A stretch of DNA of 42,815 nt, taken from the IMG/VR virus record IMGVR_UViG_3300034257_000005, positions 1 through 42,815 of that record, one strand, 5' to 3'. Both the position numbers and the translations under genes were made by a program. The DNA is from a virus. Positions 29,470 through 38,205 of the stretch are shown here, in pieces. The notes beneath the pieces are model-generated. The model ran no database searches. It saw only the letters and a program-made list of their open reading frames with translations, and had not been told where the DNA came from. The number at the start of each line of letters is the position of its first letter. Position 1 is the stretch's first letter.

Positions 29470-31665
29470 ATGTCAATTGATCCAAGGTATATACCCGCCT
29501 ATGCCATAGAAACGGTTATATTAAACAAAGATACAGGAGCACCATTATCAGGTGGATTAGTGTATTTTTGGCGTGATAGCCAAAGAACCGATCCGAAGCC
29601 TGTTTACCAGATAACTGGAACATCCCCCAATTATACATTCATTCAATTGCCGAACCCGATGACATTGAGTTCCATTGGAACATTCGTTGATGCATTGGAC
29701 AATCCGGTTATCCCGTACTTCCTGCCGTGGATAGGAACATCAGACGTGCCTGATTATTACTTCGTTGAAGTATTTAGCTCGGGAATGGTATCTCAGTTTA
29801 CACGAGAATCAGTGCCGTATATCTCAACCGGGGCTGATCCATCGGATAGTGCAAATAACTTCGATAATGAGTTAACGAACCCTCAGTTTGCCGAAATACT
29901 GTTTGCGAATCCGATTACATTGAATTTTCTAGGTGCAGCATTACAGGAAACGCCTATTGCTCCGGGATGGGATCTCATTGTTACTGGAACTGGTACAGTT
30001 ACCCTTGCTCAAGTTACTCCAGTTGGATCGCTAAACAGACCATCGAATCCGGGGACTCTGTTGCAGATCAGCTCTACTGGGATCACGTTACTGCGTTTAA
30101 GACAGCGACTACAAGGAATCCCGGCCTTATTTGCAGGAACTAATTTGTCAGGGACATTCTTGGCTCAGACTTCCGGTTCTGCTGTAACTGTAAGCATGTA
30201 TTATCTTGCGTCGGGTGGAATGTTAGATCCGGGAATCCAGATTGTTTCAAAATTAGTTGATACAACTTATGCAATGAAGTACGGCACTGCGGCTATTCCA
30301 GCATCCGTCAGCGTTCAATCATTCCCTGATGCTTATGTTGATATTTACTTAGAATTACCAGTTTCGGTACAGCTTGAGATAAGCAGCGTACAGATAGTCT
30401 GCACTAATGGAACGGCTGTTGCTGAAGTCCCTTATGACCAAGAAAGTTTAGAGAAACAAACGAATGGGATGTATTGGTATGACAAACCATTATTAGAATT
30501 CAAACCAATACCGAGCATGTTGACTGGTTGGGATTTTGGGCTAAATCCAGCGCAGTTAGGCACATCATTTACGATGAACACAACTGCGGCTTATACATGG
30601 GATCAAACAATTGCAGTATCCGCTAATGCTGGAAACCCAGTAACTAGGAATTCATTAGGCGGAGGCTATCAAGTTGAAACTGGTTCAGGAAGCGATGCGT
30701 TCTATATCATGCAGTATCTATCAGGACAGGACGCAAAAGAAATAATTGGAACTCGATTAAGCGTTAACCTATGTGCGTTTAAGGGAACGGCTGGCGGCAA
30801 TGTTAATGCAAGGGTATATCTGTTTCGTGGAAGTGCAGCGGCAGTAATCCCCGCTTTACCATTAGCATTAGGCACAGTGGACTCAGCGGGAACATTTATT
30901 AAAAACGGCCTTGCTGGTCAAGGTCTGAATTGGACTGAGATTCCAAGGGGTAATTTAGGAGCAGCAACGGCTGTATTACCCGCAATCACCGTATCTTCAG
31001 GAATCAATGGTGAAATAGATCGCGGATTCAATGGATGGGAAATTACGGATGATACTGAAATATCGGACACTAATAAATTCGCGATAATAGTGACATTCGG
31101 TTATCCCGATGCAGCCACATTTATTAATATCGAATCGATATCATTAGTTCCGGGAGATATCCCTACTCGTCCCGCACCTCAATCGGTAAGCGAGGTTTTA
31201 AGGGATTGCCAGTATTATTACGAAAAATCATATGCGCTTGCGACTGTAGTCCCATCCGTAGGTGCTACTGATTCCGTATTAATACCGCAGCAATTTTCCG
31301 GGGCTGGCGCGGCCAATATCCAAGAGCATGGGAAGACATTCTATTTTGACTATAAACAAGAGAAGCGAATCGCTCCAAGTCTGACGTTATATCCAGTTCA
31401 GGGTGTTTTAACAGTAAATTTCGTTACTTATACAATGCTTCGAGATGCAGCAGTTGTTGCGGTTTCGGTAGGAAGTAATCCATTGAATTTCCCAGTAGCA
31501 TCGAACTGGGCAGGGGCGATAGGAACATTCCGAGCTACTTATACTGCTGCTAATACAAGTGTAAACATGCAGACGTTAACAAAAGCTGCTGGAACATGGG
31601 CGGCTACTGACGAGGCAATAATTCAGTTTCATTATACAGCCGATTCCAGATTAGGGATTGTTTAA
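29470..31665 (+). CDS. Tail fibre or tailspike protein
   Basis: 731 aa from the ATG at 29470 (AAGGA six bases upstream). The N-terminal domain (IPAYAIETVILNKDTGAPLS, then a GGLVYFWRDSQRTDPKPVYQ strand region) is a virion-attachment module shared by many phage fibres. The rest is beta-rich, with Gly, Ala, Thr and Val predominating and few charges, as in receptor-binding stalks. No lyase or hydrolase motif is visible. It is the largest protein of the fibre block and a good candidate for host recognition. Confidence 0.78.
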   Translation: MSIDPRYIPAYAIETVILNKDTGAPLSGGLVYFWRDSQRTDPKPVYQITGTSPNYTFIQLPNPMTLSSIGTFVDALDNPVIPYFLPWIGTSDVPDYYFVEVFSSGMVSQFTRESVPYISTGADPSDSANNFDNELTNPQFAEILFANPITLNFLGAALQETPIAPGWDLIVTGTGTVTLAQVTPVGSLNRPSNPGTLLQISSTGITLLRLRQRLQGIPALFAGTNLSGTFLAQTSGSAVTVSMYYLASGGMLDPGIQIVSKLVDTTYAMKYGTAAIPASVSVQSFPDAYVDIYLELPVSVQLEISSVQIVCTNGTAVAEVPYDQESLEKQTNGMYWYDKPLLEFKPIPSMLTGWDFGLNPAQLGTSFTMNTTAAYTWDQTIAVSANAGNPVTRNSLGGGYQVETGSGSDAFYIMQYLSGQDAKEIIGTRLSVNLCAFKGTAGGNVNARVYLFRGSAAAVIPALPLALGTVDSAGTFIKNGLAGQGLNWTEIPRGNLGAATAVLPAITVSSGINGEIDRGFNGWEITDDTEISDTNKFAIIVTFGYPDAATFINIESISLVPGDIPTRPAPQSVSEVLRDCQYYYEKSYALATVVPSVGATDSVLIPQQFSGAGAANIQEHGKTFYFDYKQEKRIAPSLTLYPVQGVLTVNFVTYTMLRDAAVVAVSVGSNPLNFPVASNWAGAIGTFRATYTAANTSVNMQTLTKAAGTWAATDEAIIQFHYTADSRLGIV

Positions 31666-31686
31666 GCTTCAACATAAGGATATGTA

Positions 31687-32076
31687 ATGGCTACTTTATA
31701 CAAGTTACAAAAGGACATCGCAGGATACAATGGCTTTGGTTTGCCATTCAGCGATTTAAAATACACAGCAAGTTTGGCAGCTACTACAGATACCACTCTT
31801 ACTATTCCAACAGTTTCAGTTATCGGTGCACCGTTGAATCAAAAGCAACGATTTTTGGCTATCGTTAGTGTTGAGTCATCTGGTTCTGTTTGGTGCGCAT
31901 TAAATGCTACTGCTGCTGTTCCAGTGGGTGCGACCTTTGCTGCGTCCACATCAGAGTTAATTGTGGGCGGTCAGTATTATGCACGTGAAGTTCAGGGTGA
32001 GGATGTGATGCATTTCTTTACAGCAACAGCAGCCACCGATATTAGTGTGACGTTGTATTCTCTGCCAGCCAGCTAA
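31687..32076 (+). CDS. Small virion protein of the fibre block
   Basis: 129 aa, beta-rich, with few charges (LAATTDTTLTIPTVSVIG). The end resembles a jelly-roll or Ig-like virion domain (ISVTLYSLPAS). AAGGATATG precedes the ATG. Likely a fibre connector or decoration; the exact family is not recognised. Confidence 0.6.
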   Translation: MATLYKLQKDIAGYNGFGLPFSDLKYTASLAATTDTTLTIPTVSVIGAPLNQKQRFLAIVSVESSGSVWCALNATAAVPVGATFAASTSELIVGGQYYAREVQGEDVMHFFTATAATDISVTLYSLPAS

Positions 32077-32091
32077 CACAAGGAGTGTGTC

Positions 32092-33174
32092 ATGGCTTTA
32101 GTACCAGATCAAAAATTTAGTACATTTCAGGACGGTGGGAATATTGCTGTCAACGACATTGTAGTTGGATTACGCAATGGCCTGAATACTCGATTCGTCT
32201 ATACTGGAGAACTTCCATCGGGCGTTATCATTCCAATTATTCAGGGCGGAACTGGCGCAAATAATGCATCTGATGCCAGAACAAACCTTGGTTTAGGTAC
32301 AATGGCCGTACAAAACGCTAGTTCGGTCGCTATAACGGGCGGAACAGCCGTATTGGCATCGGGAACTGTTGCTTCCGTCCCTGCTGCGGGAATAGATATA
32401 GTTAACAAAACCTATGCAGATACTCTATTTGGTTCAGGCGTAATATCTGGCCAAGGAACTGCAAACCAAGTATTAGTTAATGGAACTTTTGGTTCTGCCG
32501 AAACTGGAGCATTAACATTTACACTGCCTCAGTCAATCGCAACAACAAGTGCCGTTCAGTTTGCAACAGTCAGATTAGGTGCTGGCGGATTATTAGATGC
32601 CAATGGCGTAACAATGCTGGCATTTAATGCAGTGGGTTCAGCTACGGCATGGTTAACTATTGGCAATGCTATTGCTCCGGGTGCGCCAGTATTGACTGCA
32701 ACGGGAGCGGCGGCAAATATTCCGATTGTATTTGATTCCAAGGGAAACTCTGGCGTGGCATCTCGCGGAATTACAAGCGGAAATCCTATAAGTACTGGAT
32801 ACATTGGTGAGCAAATAATTGTTGCCGTTGGATTTGGATCTGCTACTAATATTAACAGCGCAGTACCTACGAATCTTTTAAGCACGGTCGTTCCTGCGGG
32901 TAACTGGAGTGCCCATGGAAATATTAGTTTTACCGGATCTGCGGCAGTCATTAACCAAGCTACATCATGGATCAGCACGATAAGCGCGACAACCCCGGAT
33001 ATATCGGAAAGAGCAGGGTTTACAAGTTCTCTCATTGGAGTCGCACAAATACCTGCAAAAACCCAGATATTTAATTTCTCTGTAGCAACAACAGTGTATT
33101 TAACTGGGTTAATTGGTTTGTCTGCTGGTACATGTACTCAGTGTGGAACAATGCAATTAGTGAGGATATGTTGA
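32092..33174 (+). CDS. Tail fibre protein
   Basis: 360 aa. It contains the fibre repeat GGTGANNASDARTNLGLGTMA (20 or so residues near 58), found in many phage tail fibres, followed by beta-rich Gly/Ala/Thr sequence and a C-terminal domain with two cysteines (CTQCG) near the end. AAGGAG precedes the ATG. It lies just upstream of a gene with tail fibre chaperone character. Confidence 0.75.
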   Translation: MALVPDQKFSTFQDGGNIAVNDIVVGLRNGLNTRFVYTGELPSGVIIPIIQGGTGANNASDARTNLGLGTMAVQNASSVAITGGTAVLASGTVASVPAAGIDIVNKTYADTLFGSGVISGQGTANQVLVNGTFGSAETGALTFTLPQSIATTSAVQFATVRLGAGGLLDANGVTMLAFNAVGSATAWLTIGNAIAPGAPVLTATGAAANIPIVFDSKGNSGVASRGITSGNPISTGYIGEQIIVAVGFGSATNINSAVPTNLLSTVVPAGNWSAHGNISFTGSAAVINQATSWISTISATTPDISERAGFTSSLIGVAQIPAKTQIFNFSVATTVYLTGLIGLSAGTCTQCGTMQLVRIC

Positions 33175-33175
33175 A

Positions 33176-33631
33176 ATGACCTTAATTGATATATGCGAGT
33201 TAAAATACCCGGGGCAGATTGCAATGGGTAATATAGGATTTAGACAGGAATGGCATTACTCTCCAATAGAAATCATTAAATGGACTGTTCCGGGAATTGA
33301 AAAGCCTTTAGAAGCCAATTTACTGGCTGAAATATCGGATTATCAATTGCAATATGACCGTAAAACAGCATTTATAGAATATGTTTCCTATATAGAAAAT
33401 ATGCTTGATGAAGAAGCGAAAACTAAAAACTATGGCAGTTCCTTGTCCATAACGACTTATATTGCTAGCACAAATCCTCAATGGGTAGCTGAAGCGGAAA
33501 CATTTATTGCATGGCGCGATGCGGTTTATGTTTATGCACTCGGAGTTCAGGAGCAAGTGGAGACAGGAGTTATCCCTATCCCAGACCTAAGTTCATTCAT
33601 TGAGGGAATCCCGGCCATTGTTTGGCCATAA
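33176..33631 (+). CDS. Putative tail fibre assembly protein
   Basis: 151 aa. The C-terminal half has NPQWVAEAETFIAWRDAVYV, a pattern I recall from phage fibre-associated proteins in which a Trp/Ala helix precedes WRD. It overlaps nothing and starts one base after the fibre gene. It probably assists folding of the fibres on either side; it might be a small structural subunit instead. Confidence 0.6.
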   Translation: MTLIDICELKYPGQIAMGNIGFRQEWHYSPIEIIKWTVPGIEKPLEANLLAEISDYQLQYDRKTAFIEYVSYIENMLDEEAKTKNYGSSLSITTYIASTNPQWVAEAETFIAWRDAVYVYALGVQEQVETGVIPIPDLSSFIEGIPAIVWP

Positions 33632-33654
33632 TCACCATTATATAAGGACATAAA

Positions 33655-34341
33655 ATGGCAATTTTAAATGCAACATCTTATCCACCGGGTTTAGTTGATG
33701 TAATCCCATCAGTTGTTTATCTTGAAACAAATGATACTGTAGCCACTGTAACGACCACGGGGTATTTAAATAAAAGAGTTCAACAGGGCTTTATATTCCA
33801 AGAATCAATGATGGCTCTTGTTAGTACCAAGACTGCTCCGAACGCTGCTGTAGTTTCCGTTGGCTGGTATGACGTTAGTAAATCAGGTGAAAACTGGTCA
33901 TTAATTCCTTCAAGCGGTCAAATGTCTTTGGCTGACGGATTGATATTAGTTGGTAATGCTGGCGGAATTGCTGCACCTGTAGCGATGTCGGGTGATGCAA
34001 CTATAGTGAATACCGGGGCATTAACAATCGCAGCAAATGCGATTACTACAGCCAAGATTCTTAATGCGAACGTAACACTTGCCAAACTTGCTGCTGGAAT
34101 TACTCCAAGTCATATTATTAAATTTGCGGGTAAAGACGTGAGTGCTGGCGGTTCTGCCACAGTAGTTATTACTGCCGCTGGAGTTGCCGCTACTGATATA
34201 GTGTTTGCTCAAATTCAGGCCAGTGCCAATGCTGTAAACGTGCAGAAAGTAACGCCAACAACTAACACTATTACAGTATTATGTTCCGCAGATCCCGGAG
34301 CAGTAACAATATCATATCAAGCATTAAGAGCAGCTACTTGA
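33655..34341 (+). CDS. Second fibre-type protein
   Basis: 228 aa, beta-rich. A segment AAPVAMSGDATIVNTGALTI followed by AANAITTAKILNANVTLAKL is a repeat signature of phage fibres. AAGGACATAAA precedes the ATG. Its stop overlaps the -35 of the promoter that starts the small RNA-like unit at 34338. Confidence 0.7.
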   Translation: MAILNATSYPPGLVDVIPSVVYLETNDTVATVTTTGYLNKRVQQGFIFQESMMALVSTKTAPNAAVVSVGWYDVSKSGENWSLIPSSGQMSLADGLILVGNAGGIAAPVAMSGDATIVNTGALTIAANAITTAKILNANVTLAKLAAGITPSHIIKFAGKDVSAGGSATVVITAAGVAATDIVFAQIQASANAVNVQKVTPTTNTITVLCSADPGAVTISYQALRAAT

Positions 34342-34543
34342 TATCTGTTTATTGATACAGGTATAATGCTTGTTCTGGCTTATTGTCCAAAGACTTCATC
34401 CATATTCCAGTGTGTGATTTTTACCGGGCAATAAGTTGGCTCCTATGGGCTGGTTCTCGGTAACGGGTACTGGCTCACCATCCTTTCATTCCAATAAAAC
34501 AATGTTATACTGACTCTAACTCTACAGGGAGTTGGTTTTATTT
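34338..34543 (+). ncRNA. Candidate stand-alone small RNA unit (promoter to terminator)
   Basis: TTGATA (34338-34343), 18-bp spacer, TATAAT (34362-34367) predict a start near 34374. A 10-bp stem with one G-U (34379-34388 with 34426-34435) follows. The unit ends in an intrinsic terminator: a 7-bp stem (34516-34522 with 34529-34535) then TTTTATTT (34536-34543). The product would be about 170 nt with no convincing coding frame. A second TATACT (34506-34511) may serve the lysis genes downstream. Confidence 0.6.
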
Positions 34544-34587
34544 CATCCTTCTTTTTCCAATTTCCTTTAGAGTCCAAAGGGACAGGA

Positions 34588-35046
34588 ATGAGAACGATAA
34601 GGATATTGTTTTCGGCATCACTTGCGTTATTTATATTATCAGCTTGTGTTGTGCTGAACAGGAAGACACATGACGTAGTCTTTCTAACAGAAGCATGTAT
34701 TAAGCCATTTAAACGGTACGAGTATCGTACTTGCGATGAGCTTCGTGTGACTATTGACGGGAATCTGTATGTCGTACCGAAGAATTTTAAGACGAATCTT
34801 GCGAGTATTCCGCGACCTTTGTGGCCGTTTATCGCACCTCAATATAGTGCATTTATTGCTCCAGCAATCCTGCATGACTTCTTATATAACTGCCCTCATG
34901 ATTTGGATCGCAAGTGCGCTGATGAAGCTCTCTATTCTGCATTACTGACACAGGGCGTAAGCCAATTCACAGCGAACAAATTTTACATTGCCGTTAGGGT
35001 ATTTGGATCAAGACATTACGACTCAGGGATTGAGTGTAAGGAGTAA
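34588..35046 (+). CDS. DUF1353-family lipoprotein
   Basis: 152 aa. A signal peptide ends in the lipobox LSAC with the lipidated Cys20. The DUF1353 core follows: NFKTNLASIPRPLWPF (about 70-85), then APAILHDFLYNCP with the HDxLY motif and KCADEAL. Phage DUF1353 proteins are frequent near lysis genes; their biochemical role is not established. As a lipoprotein it could be an envelope or spanin-like factor. It lies two bases upstream of the endolysin. Confidence 0.8.
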   Translation: MRTIRILFSASLALFILSACVVLNRKTHDVVFLTEACIKPFKRYEYRTCDELRVTIDGNLYVVPKNFKTNLASIPRPLWPFIAPQYSAFIAPAILHDFLYNCPHDLDRKCADEALYSALLTQGVSQFTANKFYIAVRVFGSRHYDSGIECKE

Positions 35047-35048
35047 TC

Positions 35049-35465
35049 ATGGACGATAAATTAGTAGGGCTGTTAATTAAGCATGAGGGGCTAAGGTTAT
35101 TTCCTTATAAGTGCACTTCAGGAAAGTTGACTATTGGGATTGGGCGTAACATTCAAGACCGCGGGATAACGCGCGATGAAGCAATGTATCTACTTAACAA
35201 TGATATTGAGTTATCGATTAGGGAGCTGTCCCAATACGAATGGTTCACTAAGCTTGACGATGTAAGGCAGGGGGTTTTAATAGAGCTTCACTTCAATATC
35301 GGACTGGGCAAGTTACTTAAGTTTAAAAACATGCTGTCGTTTATTGAGTCTGGCTATTTCGCCAATGCCTCAGCGCAATTGCTCAAGTCTCTGTGGGCAT
35401 CTCAAGTTGGTGAGAATCGCTCTAAGGATATGGCCTATAGGCTTAAGAATGGCAAATACCAATGA
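35049..35465 (+). CDS. Endolysin, T4-type lysozyme (GH24)
   Basis: 138 aa. Catalytic triad positions Glu13, Cys22 and Thr28 fall at exactly the spacing of T4 lysozyme Glu11, Asp20 and Thr26, in EGLRLFPYKCTSGKLTIGIG. The Asp-to-Cys change is found in many phage relatives, and a D20C variant of T4 lysozyme is known to be active. It has no signal peptide, so it needs a holin, but none is adjacent. It overlaps the VRR-NUC gene by four bases. Confidence 0.9.
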   Translation: MDDKLVGLLIKHEGLRLFPYKCTSGKLTIGIGRNIQDRGITRDEAMYLLNNDIELSIRELSQYEWFTKLDDVRQGVLIELHFNIGLGKLLKFKNMLSFIESGYFANASAQLLKSLWASQVGENRSKDMAYRLKNGKYQ

Positions 35466-35818
35466 GCCATCCAACAGAGTCACAGGAGCAGATCGCAGTC
35501 ATTGATTTTATTAAATTCCAATACCCAGAATTATTACCATTTACTATTCATATTAAAAATGAGCGCAAAACATCATTTTATATGGGCGCACTAAACAAGC
35601 GTTTAGGCGTTCTAAAAGGTACGCCAGACTTGTTCATTGCATGGCCGACAGATAGGCATCATGGATTGTTTATTGAAATGAAATCAGTAAAAGGAAGGCC
35701 AACGGTAGAGCAAAAAGAATTCATCGATAGAGCTAATGAGAAGGGATATTATGCTACAATAGCGTATGGTGCAGACGAAGCAATCAACACCATACGGAAG
35801 TACTTAATCGTGGAATGA
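35462..35818 (+). CDS. VRR-NUC domain nuclease
   Basis: 118 aa. A PD-(D/E)xK nuclease core is visible: an N-terminal helix with QEQIAVIDFIKFQYPE, GTPDLFIAWP with the catalytic Asp, and FIEMKSVKGRPTVEQKEF with Glu-x-Lys and the VRR-type helix. Stand-alone phage VRR-NUC proteins resolve branched DNA. The gene end overlaps the convergent IS66-like orf2 by 15 bases, and it contains a perfect operator palindrome at 35591-35606. Confidence 0.87.
   Translation: MSHPTESQEQIAVIDFIKFQYPELLPFTIHIKNERKTSFYMGALNKRLGVLKGTPDLFIAWPTDRHHGLFIEMKSVKGRPTVEQKEFIDRANEKGYYATIAYGADEAINTIRKYLIVE
35591..35606. promoter_or_regulatory. Intragenic perfect operator palindrome
   Basis: CTAAAC-AAGC-GTTTAG lies inside the VRR-NUC gene. 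It matches the operator consensus at all 12 defined positions, but no -35/-10 pair flanks it. It might act as a roadblock or loop partner for the other operators, or be a chance product of the codons used. Confidence 0.4.
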
Positions 35819-36187
35819 ATCGCTAATCTTGTAATCACCGATTAATTTAGGCTGTTTCTTTTTTACAATGACAGTTGGTTGTTTCAGTGCATTGCCCGCA
35901 ATGATAGTCATCAAGTCAGCAAAAGAGATAGTCCTAAAGTCTTTGATTGAGTTAATCTTAAACTTAGTACCTTCCATGCGTTTATACCATAATACAAACC
36001 CCGTACCATCCCAATGTAGAATCTTCATTTTGTTAAAATAACGGTTTACAAAAACATAATAAGAGCCATCATATAGGTTTGAGTCTGAATTTTGTTTTAC
36101 AAGCTCAGATAAACCGTCAATGGACATTCTGAAATCAACAGGTTTTTCAGCGATATGTATTTGTTGCGCTGATTGATTAATTAACAT
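35804..36187 (-). CDS. IS66 Orf2 (TnpB)-like protein
   Basis: 127 aa. The order IHIAEKPVDFRMSIDGLSEL, YYVFVNRYFNKMKILHWDG, then GFVLWYKRMEGTKFK is the fingerprint of the IS66 accessory protein TnpB (Orf2, typically about 115 aa), whose function in transposition is unknown. No DDE transposase (TnpC) is present and no IS inverted repeats are visible. It is last in the exonuclease-RecT-SSB unit, one base after the orf1-like gene. Confidence 0.8.
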   Translation of the reverse strand: MLINQSAQQIHIAEKPVDFRMSIDGLSELVKQNSDSNLYDGSYYVFVNRYFNKMKILHWDGTGFVLWYKRMEGTKFKINSIKDFRTISFADLMTIIAGNALKQPTVIVKKKQPKLIGDYKISDSFHD

Positions 36188-36188
36188 T

Positions 36189-36782
36189 CTATAAGTCCTT
36201 TAGTAGTTCAATAATTTTAATAATTTTAGTAGGGCATAATTCTGGTGATACGATAACTTTTACTCCTTTTGTTATTGTTAATTCGATAGGGTTTCTTTCT
36301 TCTATAATCTCGGCTTCTGGAGCATGGTGTACTGGAAGATGTGTAGGTTCTGGAGCGCGTGTTATAAATTTCATAGGTTCTTGCTCCGGTATGTCCATGT
36401 ATTCTTCGACTGGAACTTCAATATTAATTTTTTCAACAAGGAATGACTCAGGGATAACTTCACCATAAATTTCATGCAGCTTTTCCATGTAGCCCAAATG
36501 AGACATTACTATTGATAGGCGATGAATCAATAGCCCATTTTTACTGCAAAAGTAGCTTCTTGGAGGGTTTGTTGCTAAATAAAGGCGAGTTAATTCAAGT
36601 TCCCTCTCTTTATCTGTCTTATATTTACTATGCCAAGGATTAAATCGTTGCTTCCAATTGGTTAATAATTTAGAATGTAACTTGTGCTTAATCGCATAAT
36701 TAACAACGCCTAAACTAGAATCTTGTTGATTTATACAATGCTCGTACCAGAATTGTATCTCTTCATTATGTGCCACTATCAT
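36189..36782 (-). CDS. IS66 Orf1 (TnpA)-like protein
   Basis: 197 aa. The N-terminus (residues 5-45) has the helix-turn-helix-like pattern of IS66 TnpA, with a Trp, a tyrosine/alanine pair and a final W near residue 43 (LLTNWKQRF). The C-terminus has IELTITKGVKVIVSPELCPT followed by a Leu-rich end, which corresponds to the TnpA terminal motif. A Pro/Glu-rich linker (about 120-165) makes it longer than usual. Pairing with an Orf2-like gene one base downstream strongly supports this call. Confidence 0.65.
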   Translation of the reverse strand: MIVAHNEEIQFWYEHCINQQDSSLGVVNYAIKHKLHSKLLTNWKQRFNPWHSKYKTDKERELELTRLYLATNPPRSYFCSKNGLLIHRLSIVMSHLGYMEKLHEIYGEVIPESFLVEKINIEVPVEEYMDIPEQEPMKFITRAPEPTHLPVHHAPEAEIIEERNPIELTITKGVKVIVSPELCPTKIIKIIELLKDL

Positions 36783-36817
36783 AACTATACTGCTCCTTAT
36801 TAATAAAATACTTCCCT

Positions 36818-37204
36818 CTAAAAGGGCAAATCATCATCAACGAAAGCGGGATCTGGCTCGCTCTTAGTCGATTTATTTTGTGTTTTCGGACTTGATATAA
36901 TCTGAACTTTATGGCCTATTATGATGAATTTTGTACATTCCTCCCCATCTTTTCCTTGGAATTTTTGCGTGTCCATTTCGCCCTGTACAAAGACCAAATC
37001 ACCCTGATTGACGTATTGTTTCGCAATGTCAGATAATTTAGAAAATAGAGAGACATTATGCCAAGTTGTTTTTTCTTTGCGCTCCCCATCTTTCATGTAC
37101 TTATGAGAAGTGGCAATAGTGAGATTAGTCACTTCTGATCCATTGGAAAATGTATGAGTTTTCTTGCTGCCAACACGCCCTACAATAGTTGCCTGATTAA
37201 TCAT
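36818..37204 (-). CDS. ssb: Single-stranded DNA-binding protein
   Basis: 128 aa. An OB fold with the SSB pattern INQATIVGRVGSKKTHTFSN, TTWHNVSLFSKLSDIAKQYV and GDLVFVQGEMDT is followed by a short linker and the acidic tip DDDLPF, which in SSB recruits partner proteins. It coats single-stranded DNA made by the exonuclease and helps RecT annealing. It lies 12 bases downstream of recT in the same unit. Confidence 0.93.
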   Translation of the reverse strand: MINQATIVGRVGSKKTHTFSNGSEVTNLTIATSHKYMKDGERKEKTTWHNVSLFSKLSDIAKQYVNQGDLVFVQGEMDTQKFQGKDGEECTKFIIIGHKVQIISSPKTQNKSTKSEPDPAFVDDDLPF

Positions 37205-37216
37205 ATTAATAATTCC

Positions 37217-38197
37217 TTATGCTTTATTAAGCTGGCTAATGAAATGGTCTGCCAAATCGTATGGCAATTCCTCAATTGAATCTGCTTCATAATAATTTAA
37301 TGCCTTCGTTAGTCGATCTTCAGAAAACTGTTTTTCCTTGATTAACTTCTTAATAGTTCTTAACTGCCTACTGTCTAGCGCAGATATAGATTCAATGCCC
37401 TTGTGTGCTTCAGTTTCTTGTTCTCTAGGTGCAACCACTCCCCCAGACTCTTTGTTCTCTGCTGCTTCTTGCGCAACATTGAAATCCGAATTGAATGAAT
37501 CAGTATTAACGGGCTGAGTAACAACTTCCGCATTATTAGCTCCTTTATTAGTTATGTCCTTCTTTAAAATCTCAGTTCTCGATTTTGGCGAGTCTTCAAT
37601 CTTATATTCTGCAACAATATAGTCTTCAATCTCTTCACGTGATTTAATTCCCTTAAGCGCATCTGGGAACGCATCACGCAAACTGAACCCTCTGGCACGT
37701 AACTTTAACATACGATCTGGATATTGATTCCATACCCCACCTTTGGCCAGCAATCCAGCCTTTTTAGCCATATCTAAAGTAAAGACGTTCACCTTATCGG
37801 CTCTGTTCCTGCGCTTAACCGTACATGTATAGCCAATAATCGCATTATCTTTTAGCATAGGTTCTTCGATAATATCTACAAAGTCCTTATGCGCCATACA
37901 GAGTGCGAGCATTTCATCTCCCCACATACAGGGCTTGCCATTGATAACCGCAATACACTGCATTGCTTGCTCAGGGGACATACCGACCTGATAACCCCAT
38001 GACCAGCAAATAAACAAATCTTGCGGCTTACCTCTAAACACCTTTGGAACTAGCTCACTATTACATAACTGCCCAGCCAACTTCATGTAATGAGGTGCTA
38101 AATCCTTCGAAAATAAGCTGTCATCCAAACGACTCATTTTCATGTGATTACCTTCCGGCAAATCATCTTTAACCGTTGCTAATGCTGTATCGCTCAT
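37217..38197 (-). CDS. recT: RecT-family single-strand annealing protein
   Basis: 326 aa from the ATG at 38197 (GAGGG five bases upstream). The RecT core is clear: LICWSWGYQVGMSPEQAMQC (about 68-87), GKPCMWGDEMLALC, and YPDRMLKLRARGFSLRDAFP (about 165-184). A low-complexity linker and a charged C-terminal helix follow. RecT anneals strands produced by the neighbouring exonuclease, allowing phage recombination. The exonuclease gene ends nine bases upstream. Confidence 0.92.
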   Translation of the reverse strand: MSDTALATVKDDLPEGNHMKMSRLDDSLFSKDLAPHYMKLAGQLCNSELVPKVFRGKPQDLFICWSWGYQVGMSPEQAMQCIAVINGKPCMWGDEMLALCMAHKDFVDIIEEPMLKDNAIIGYTCTVKRRNRADKVNVFTLDMAKKAGLLAKGGVWNQYPDRMLKLRARGFSLRDAFPDALKGIKSREEIEDYIVAEYKIEDSPKSRTEILKKDITNKGANNAEVVTQPVNTDSFNSDFNVAQEAAENKESGGVVAPREQETEAHKGIESISALDSRQLRTIKKLIKEKQFSEDRLTKALNYYEADSIEELPYDLADHFISQLNKA

Positions 38198-38205
38198 GTG
38201 ATCCC

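Noticed and set aside
32556-33035. 159-aa minus-strand frame opposite the fibre gene
   Set aside because: Shadow frame produced by the Ala/Gly/Thr-rich fibre codons.
34445-34513. 22-aa frame inside the small RNA unit
   Set aside because: No ribosome-binding site and it ends inside the terminator region; treated as non-coding.
35804-36782. A complete IS66 element
   Set aside because: No transposase gene and no terminal inverted repeats or target duplication are visible around the orf1/orf2-like pair.
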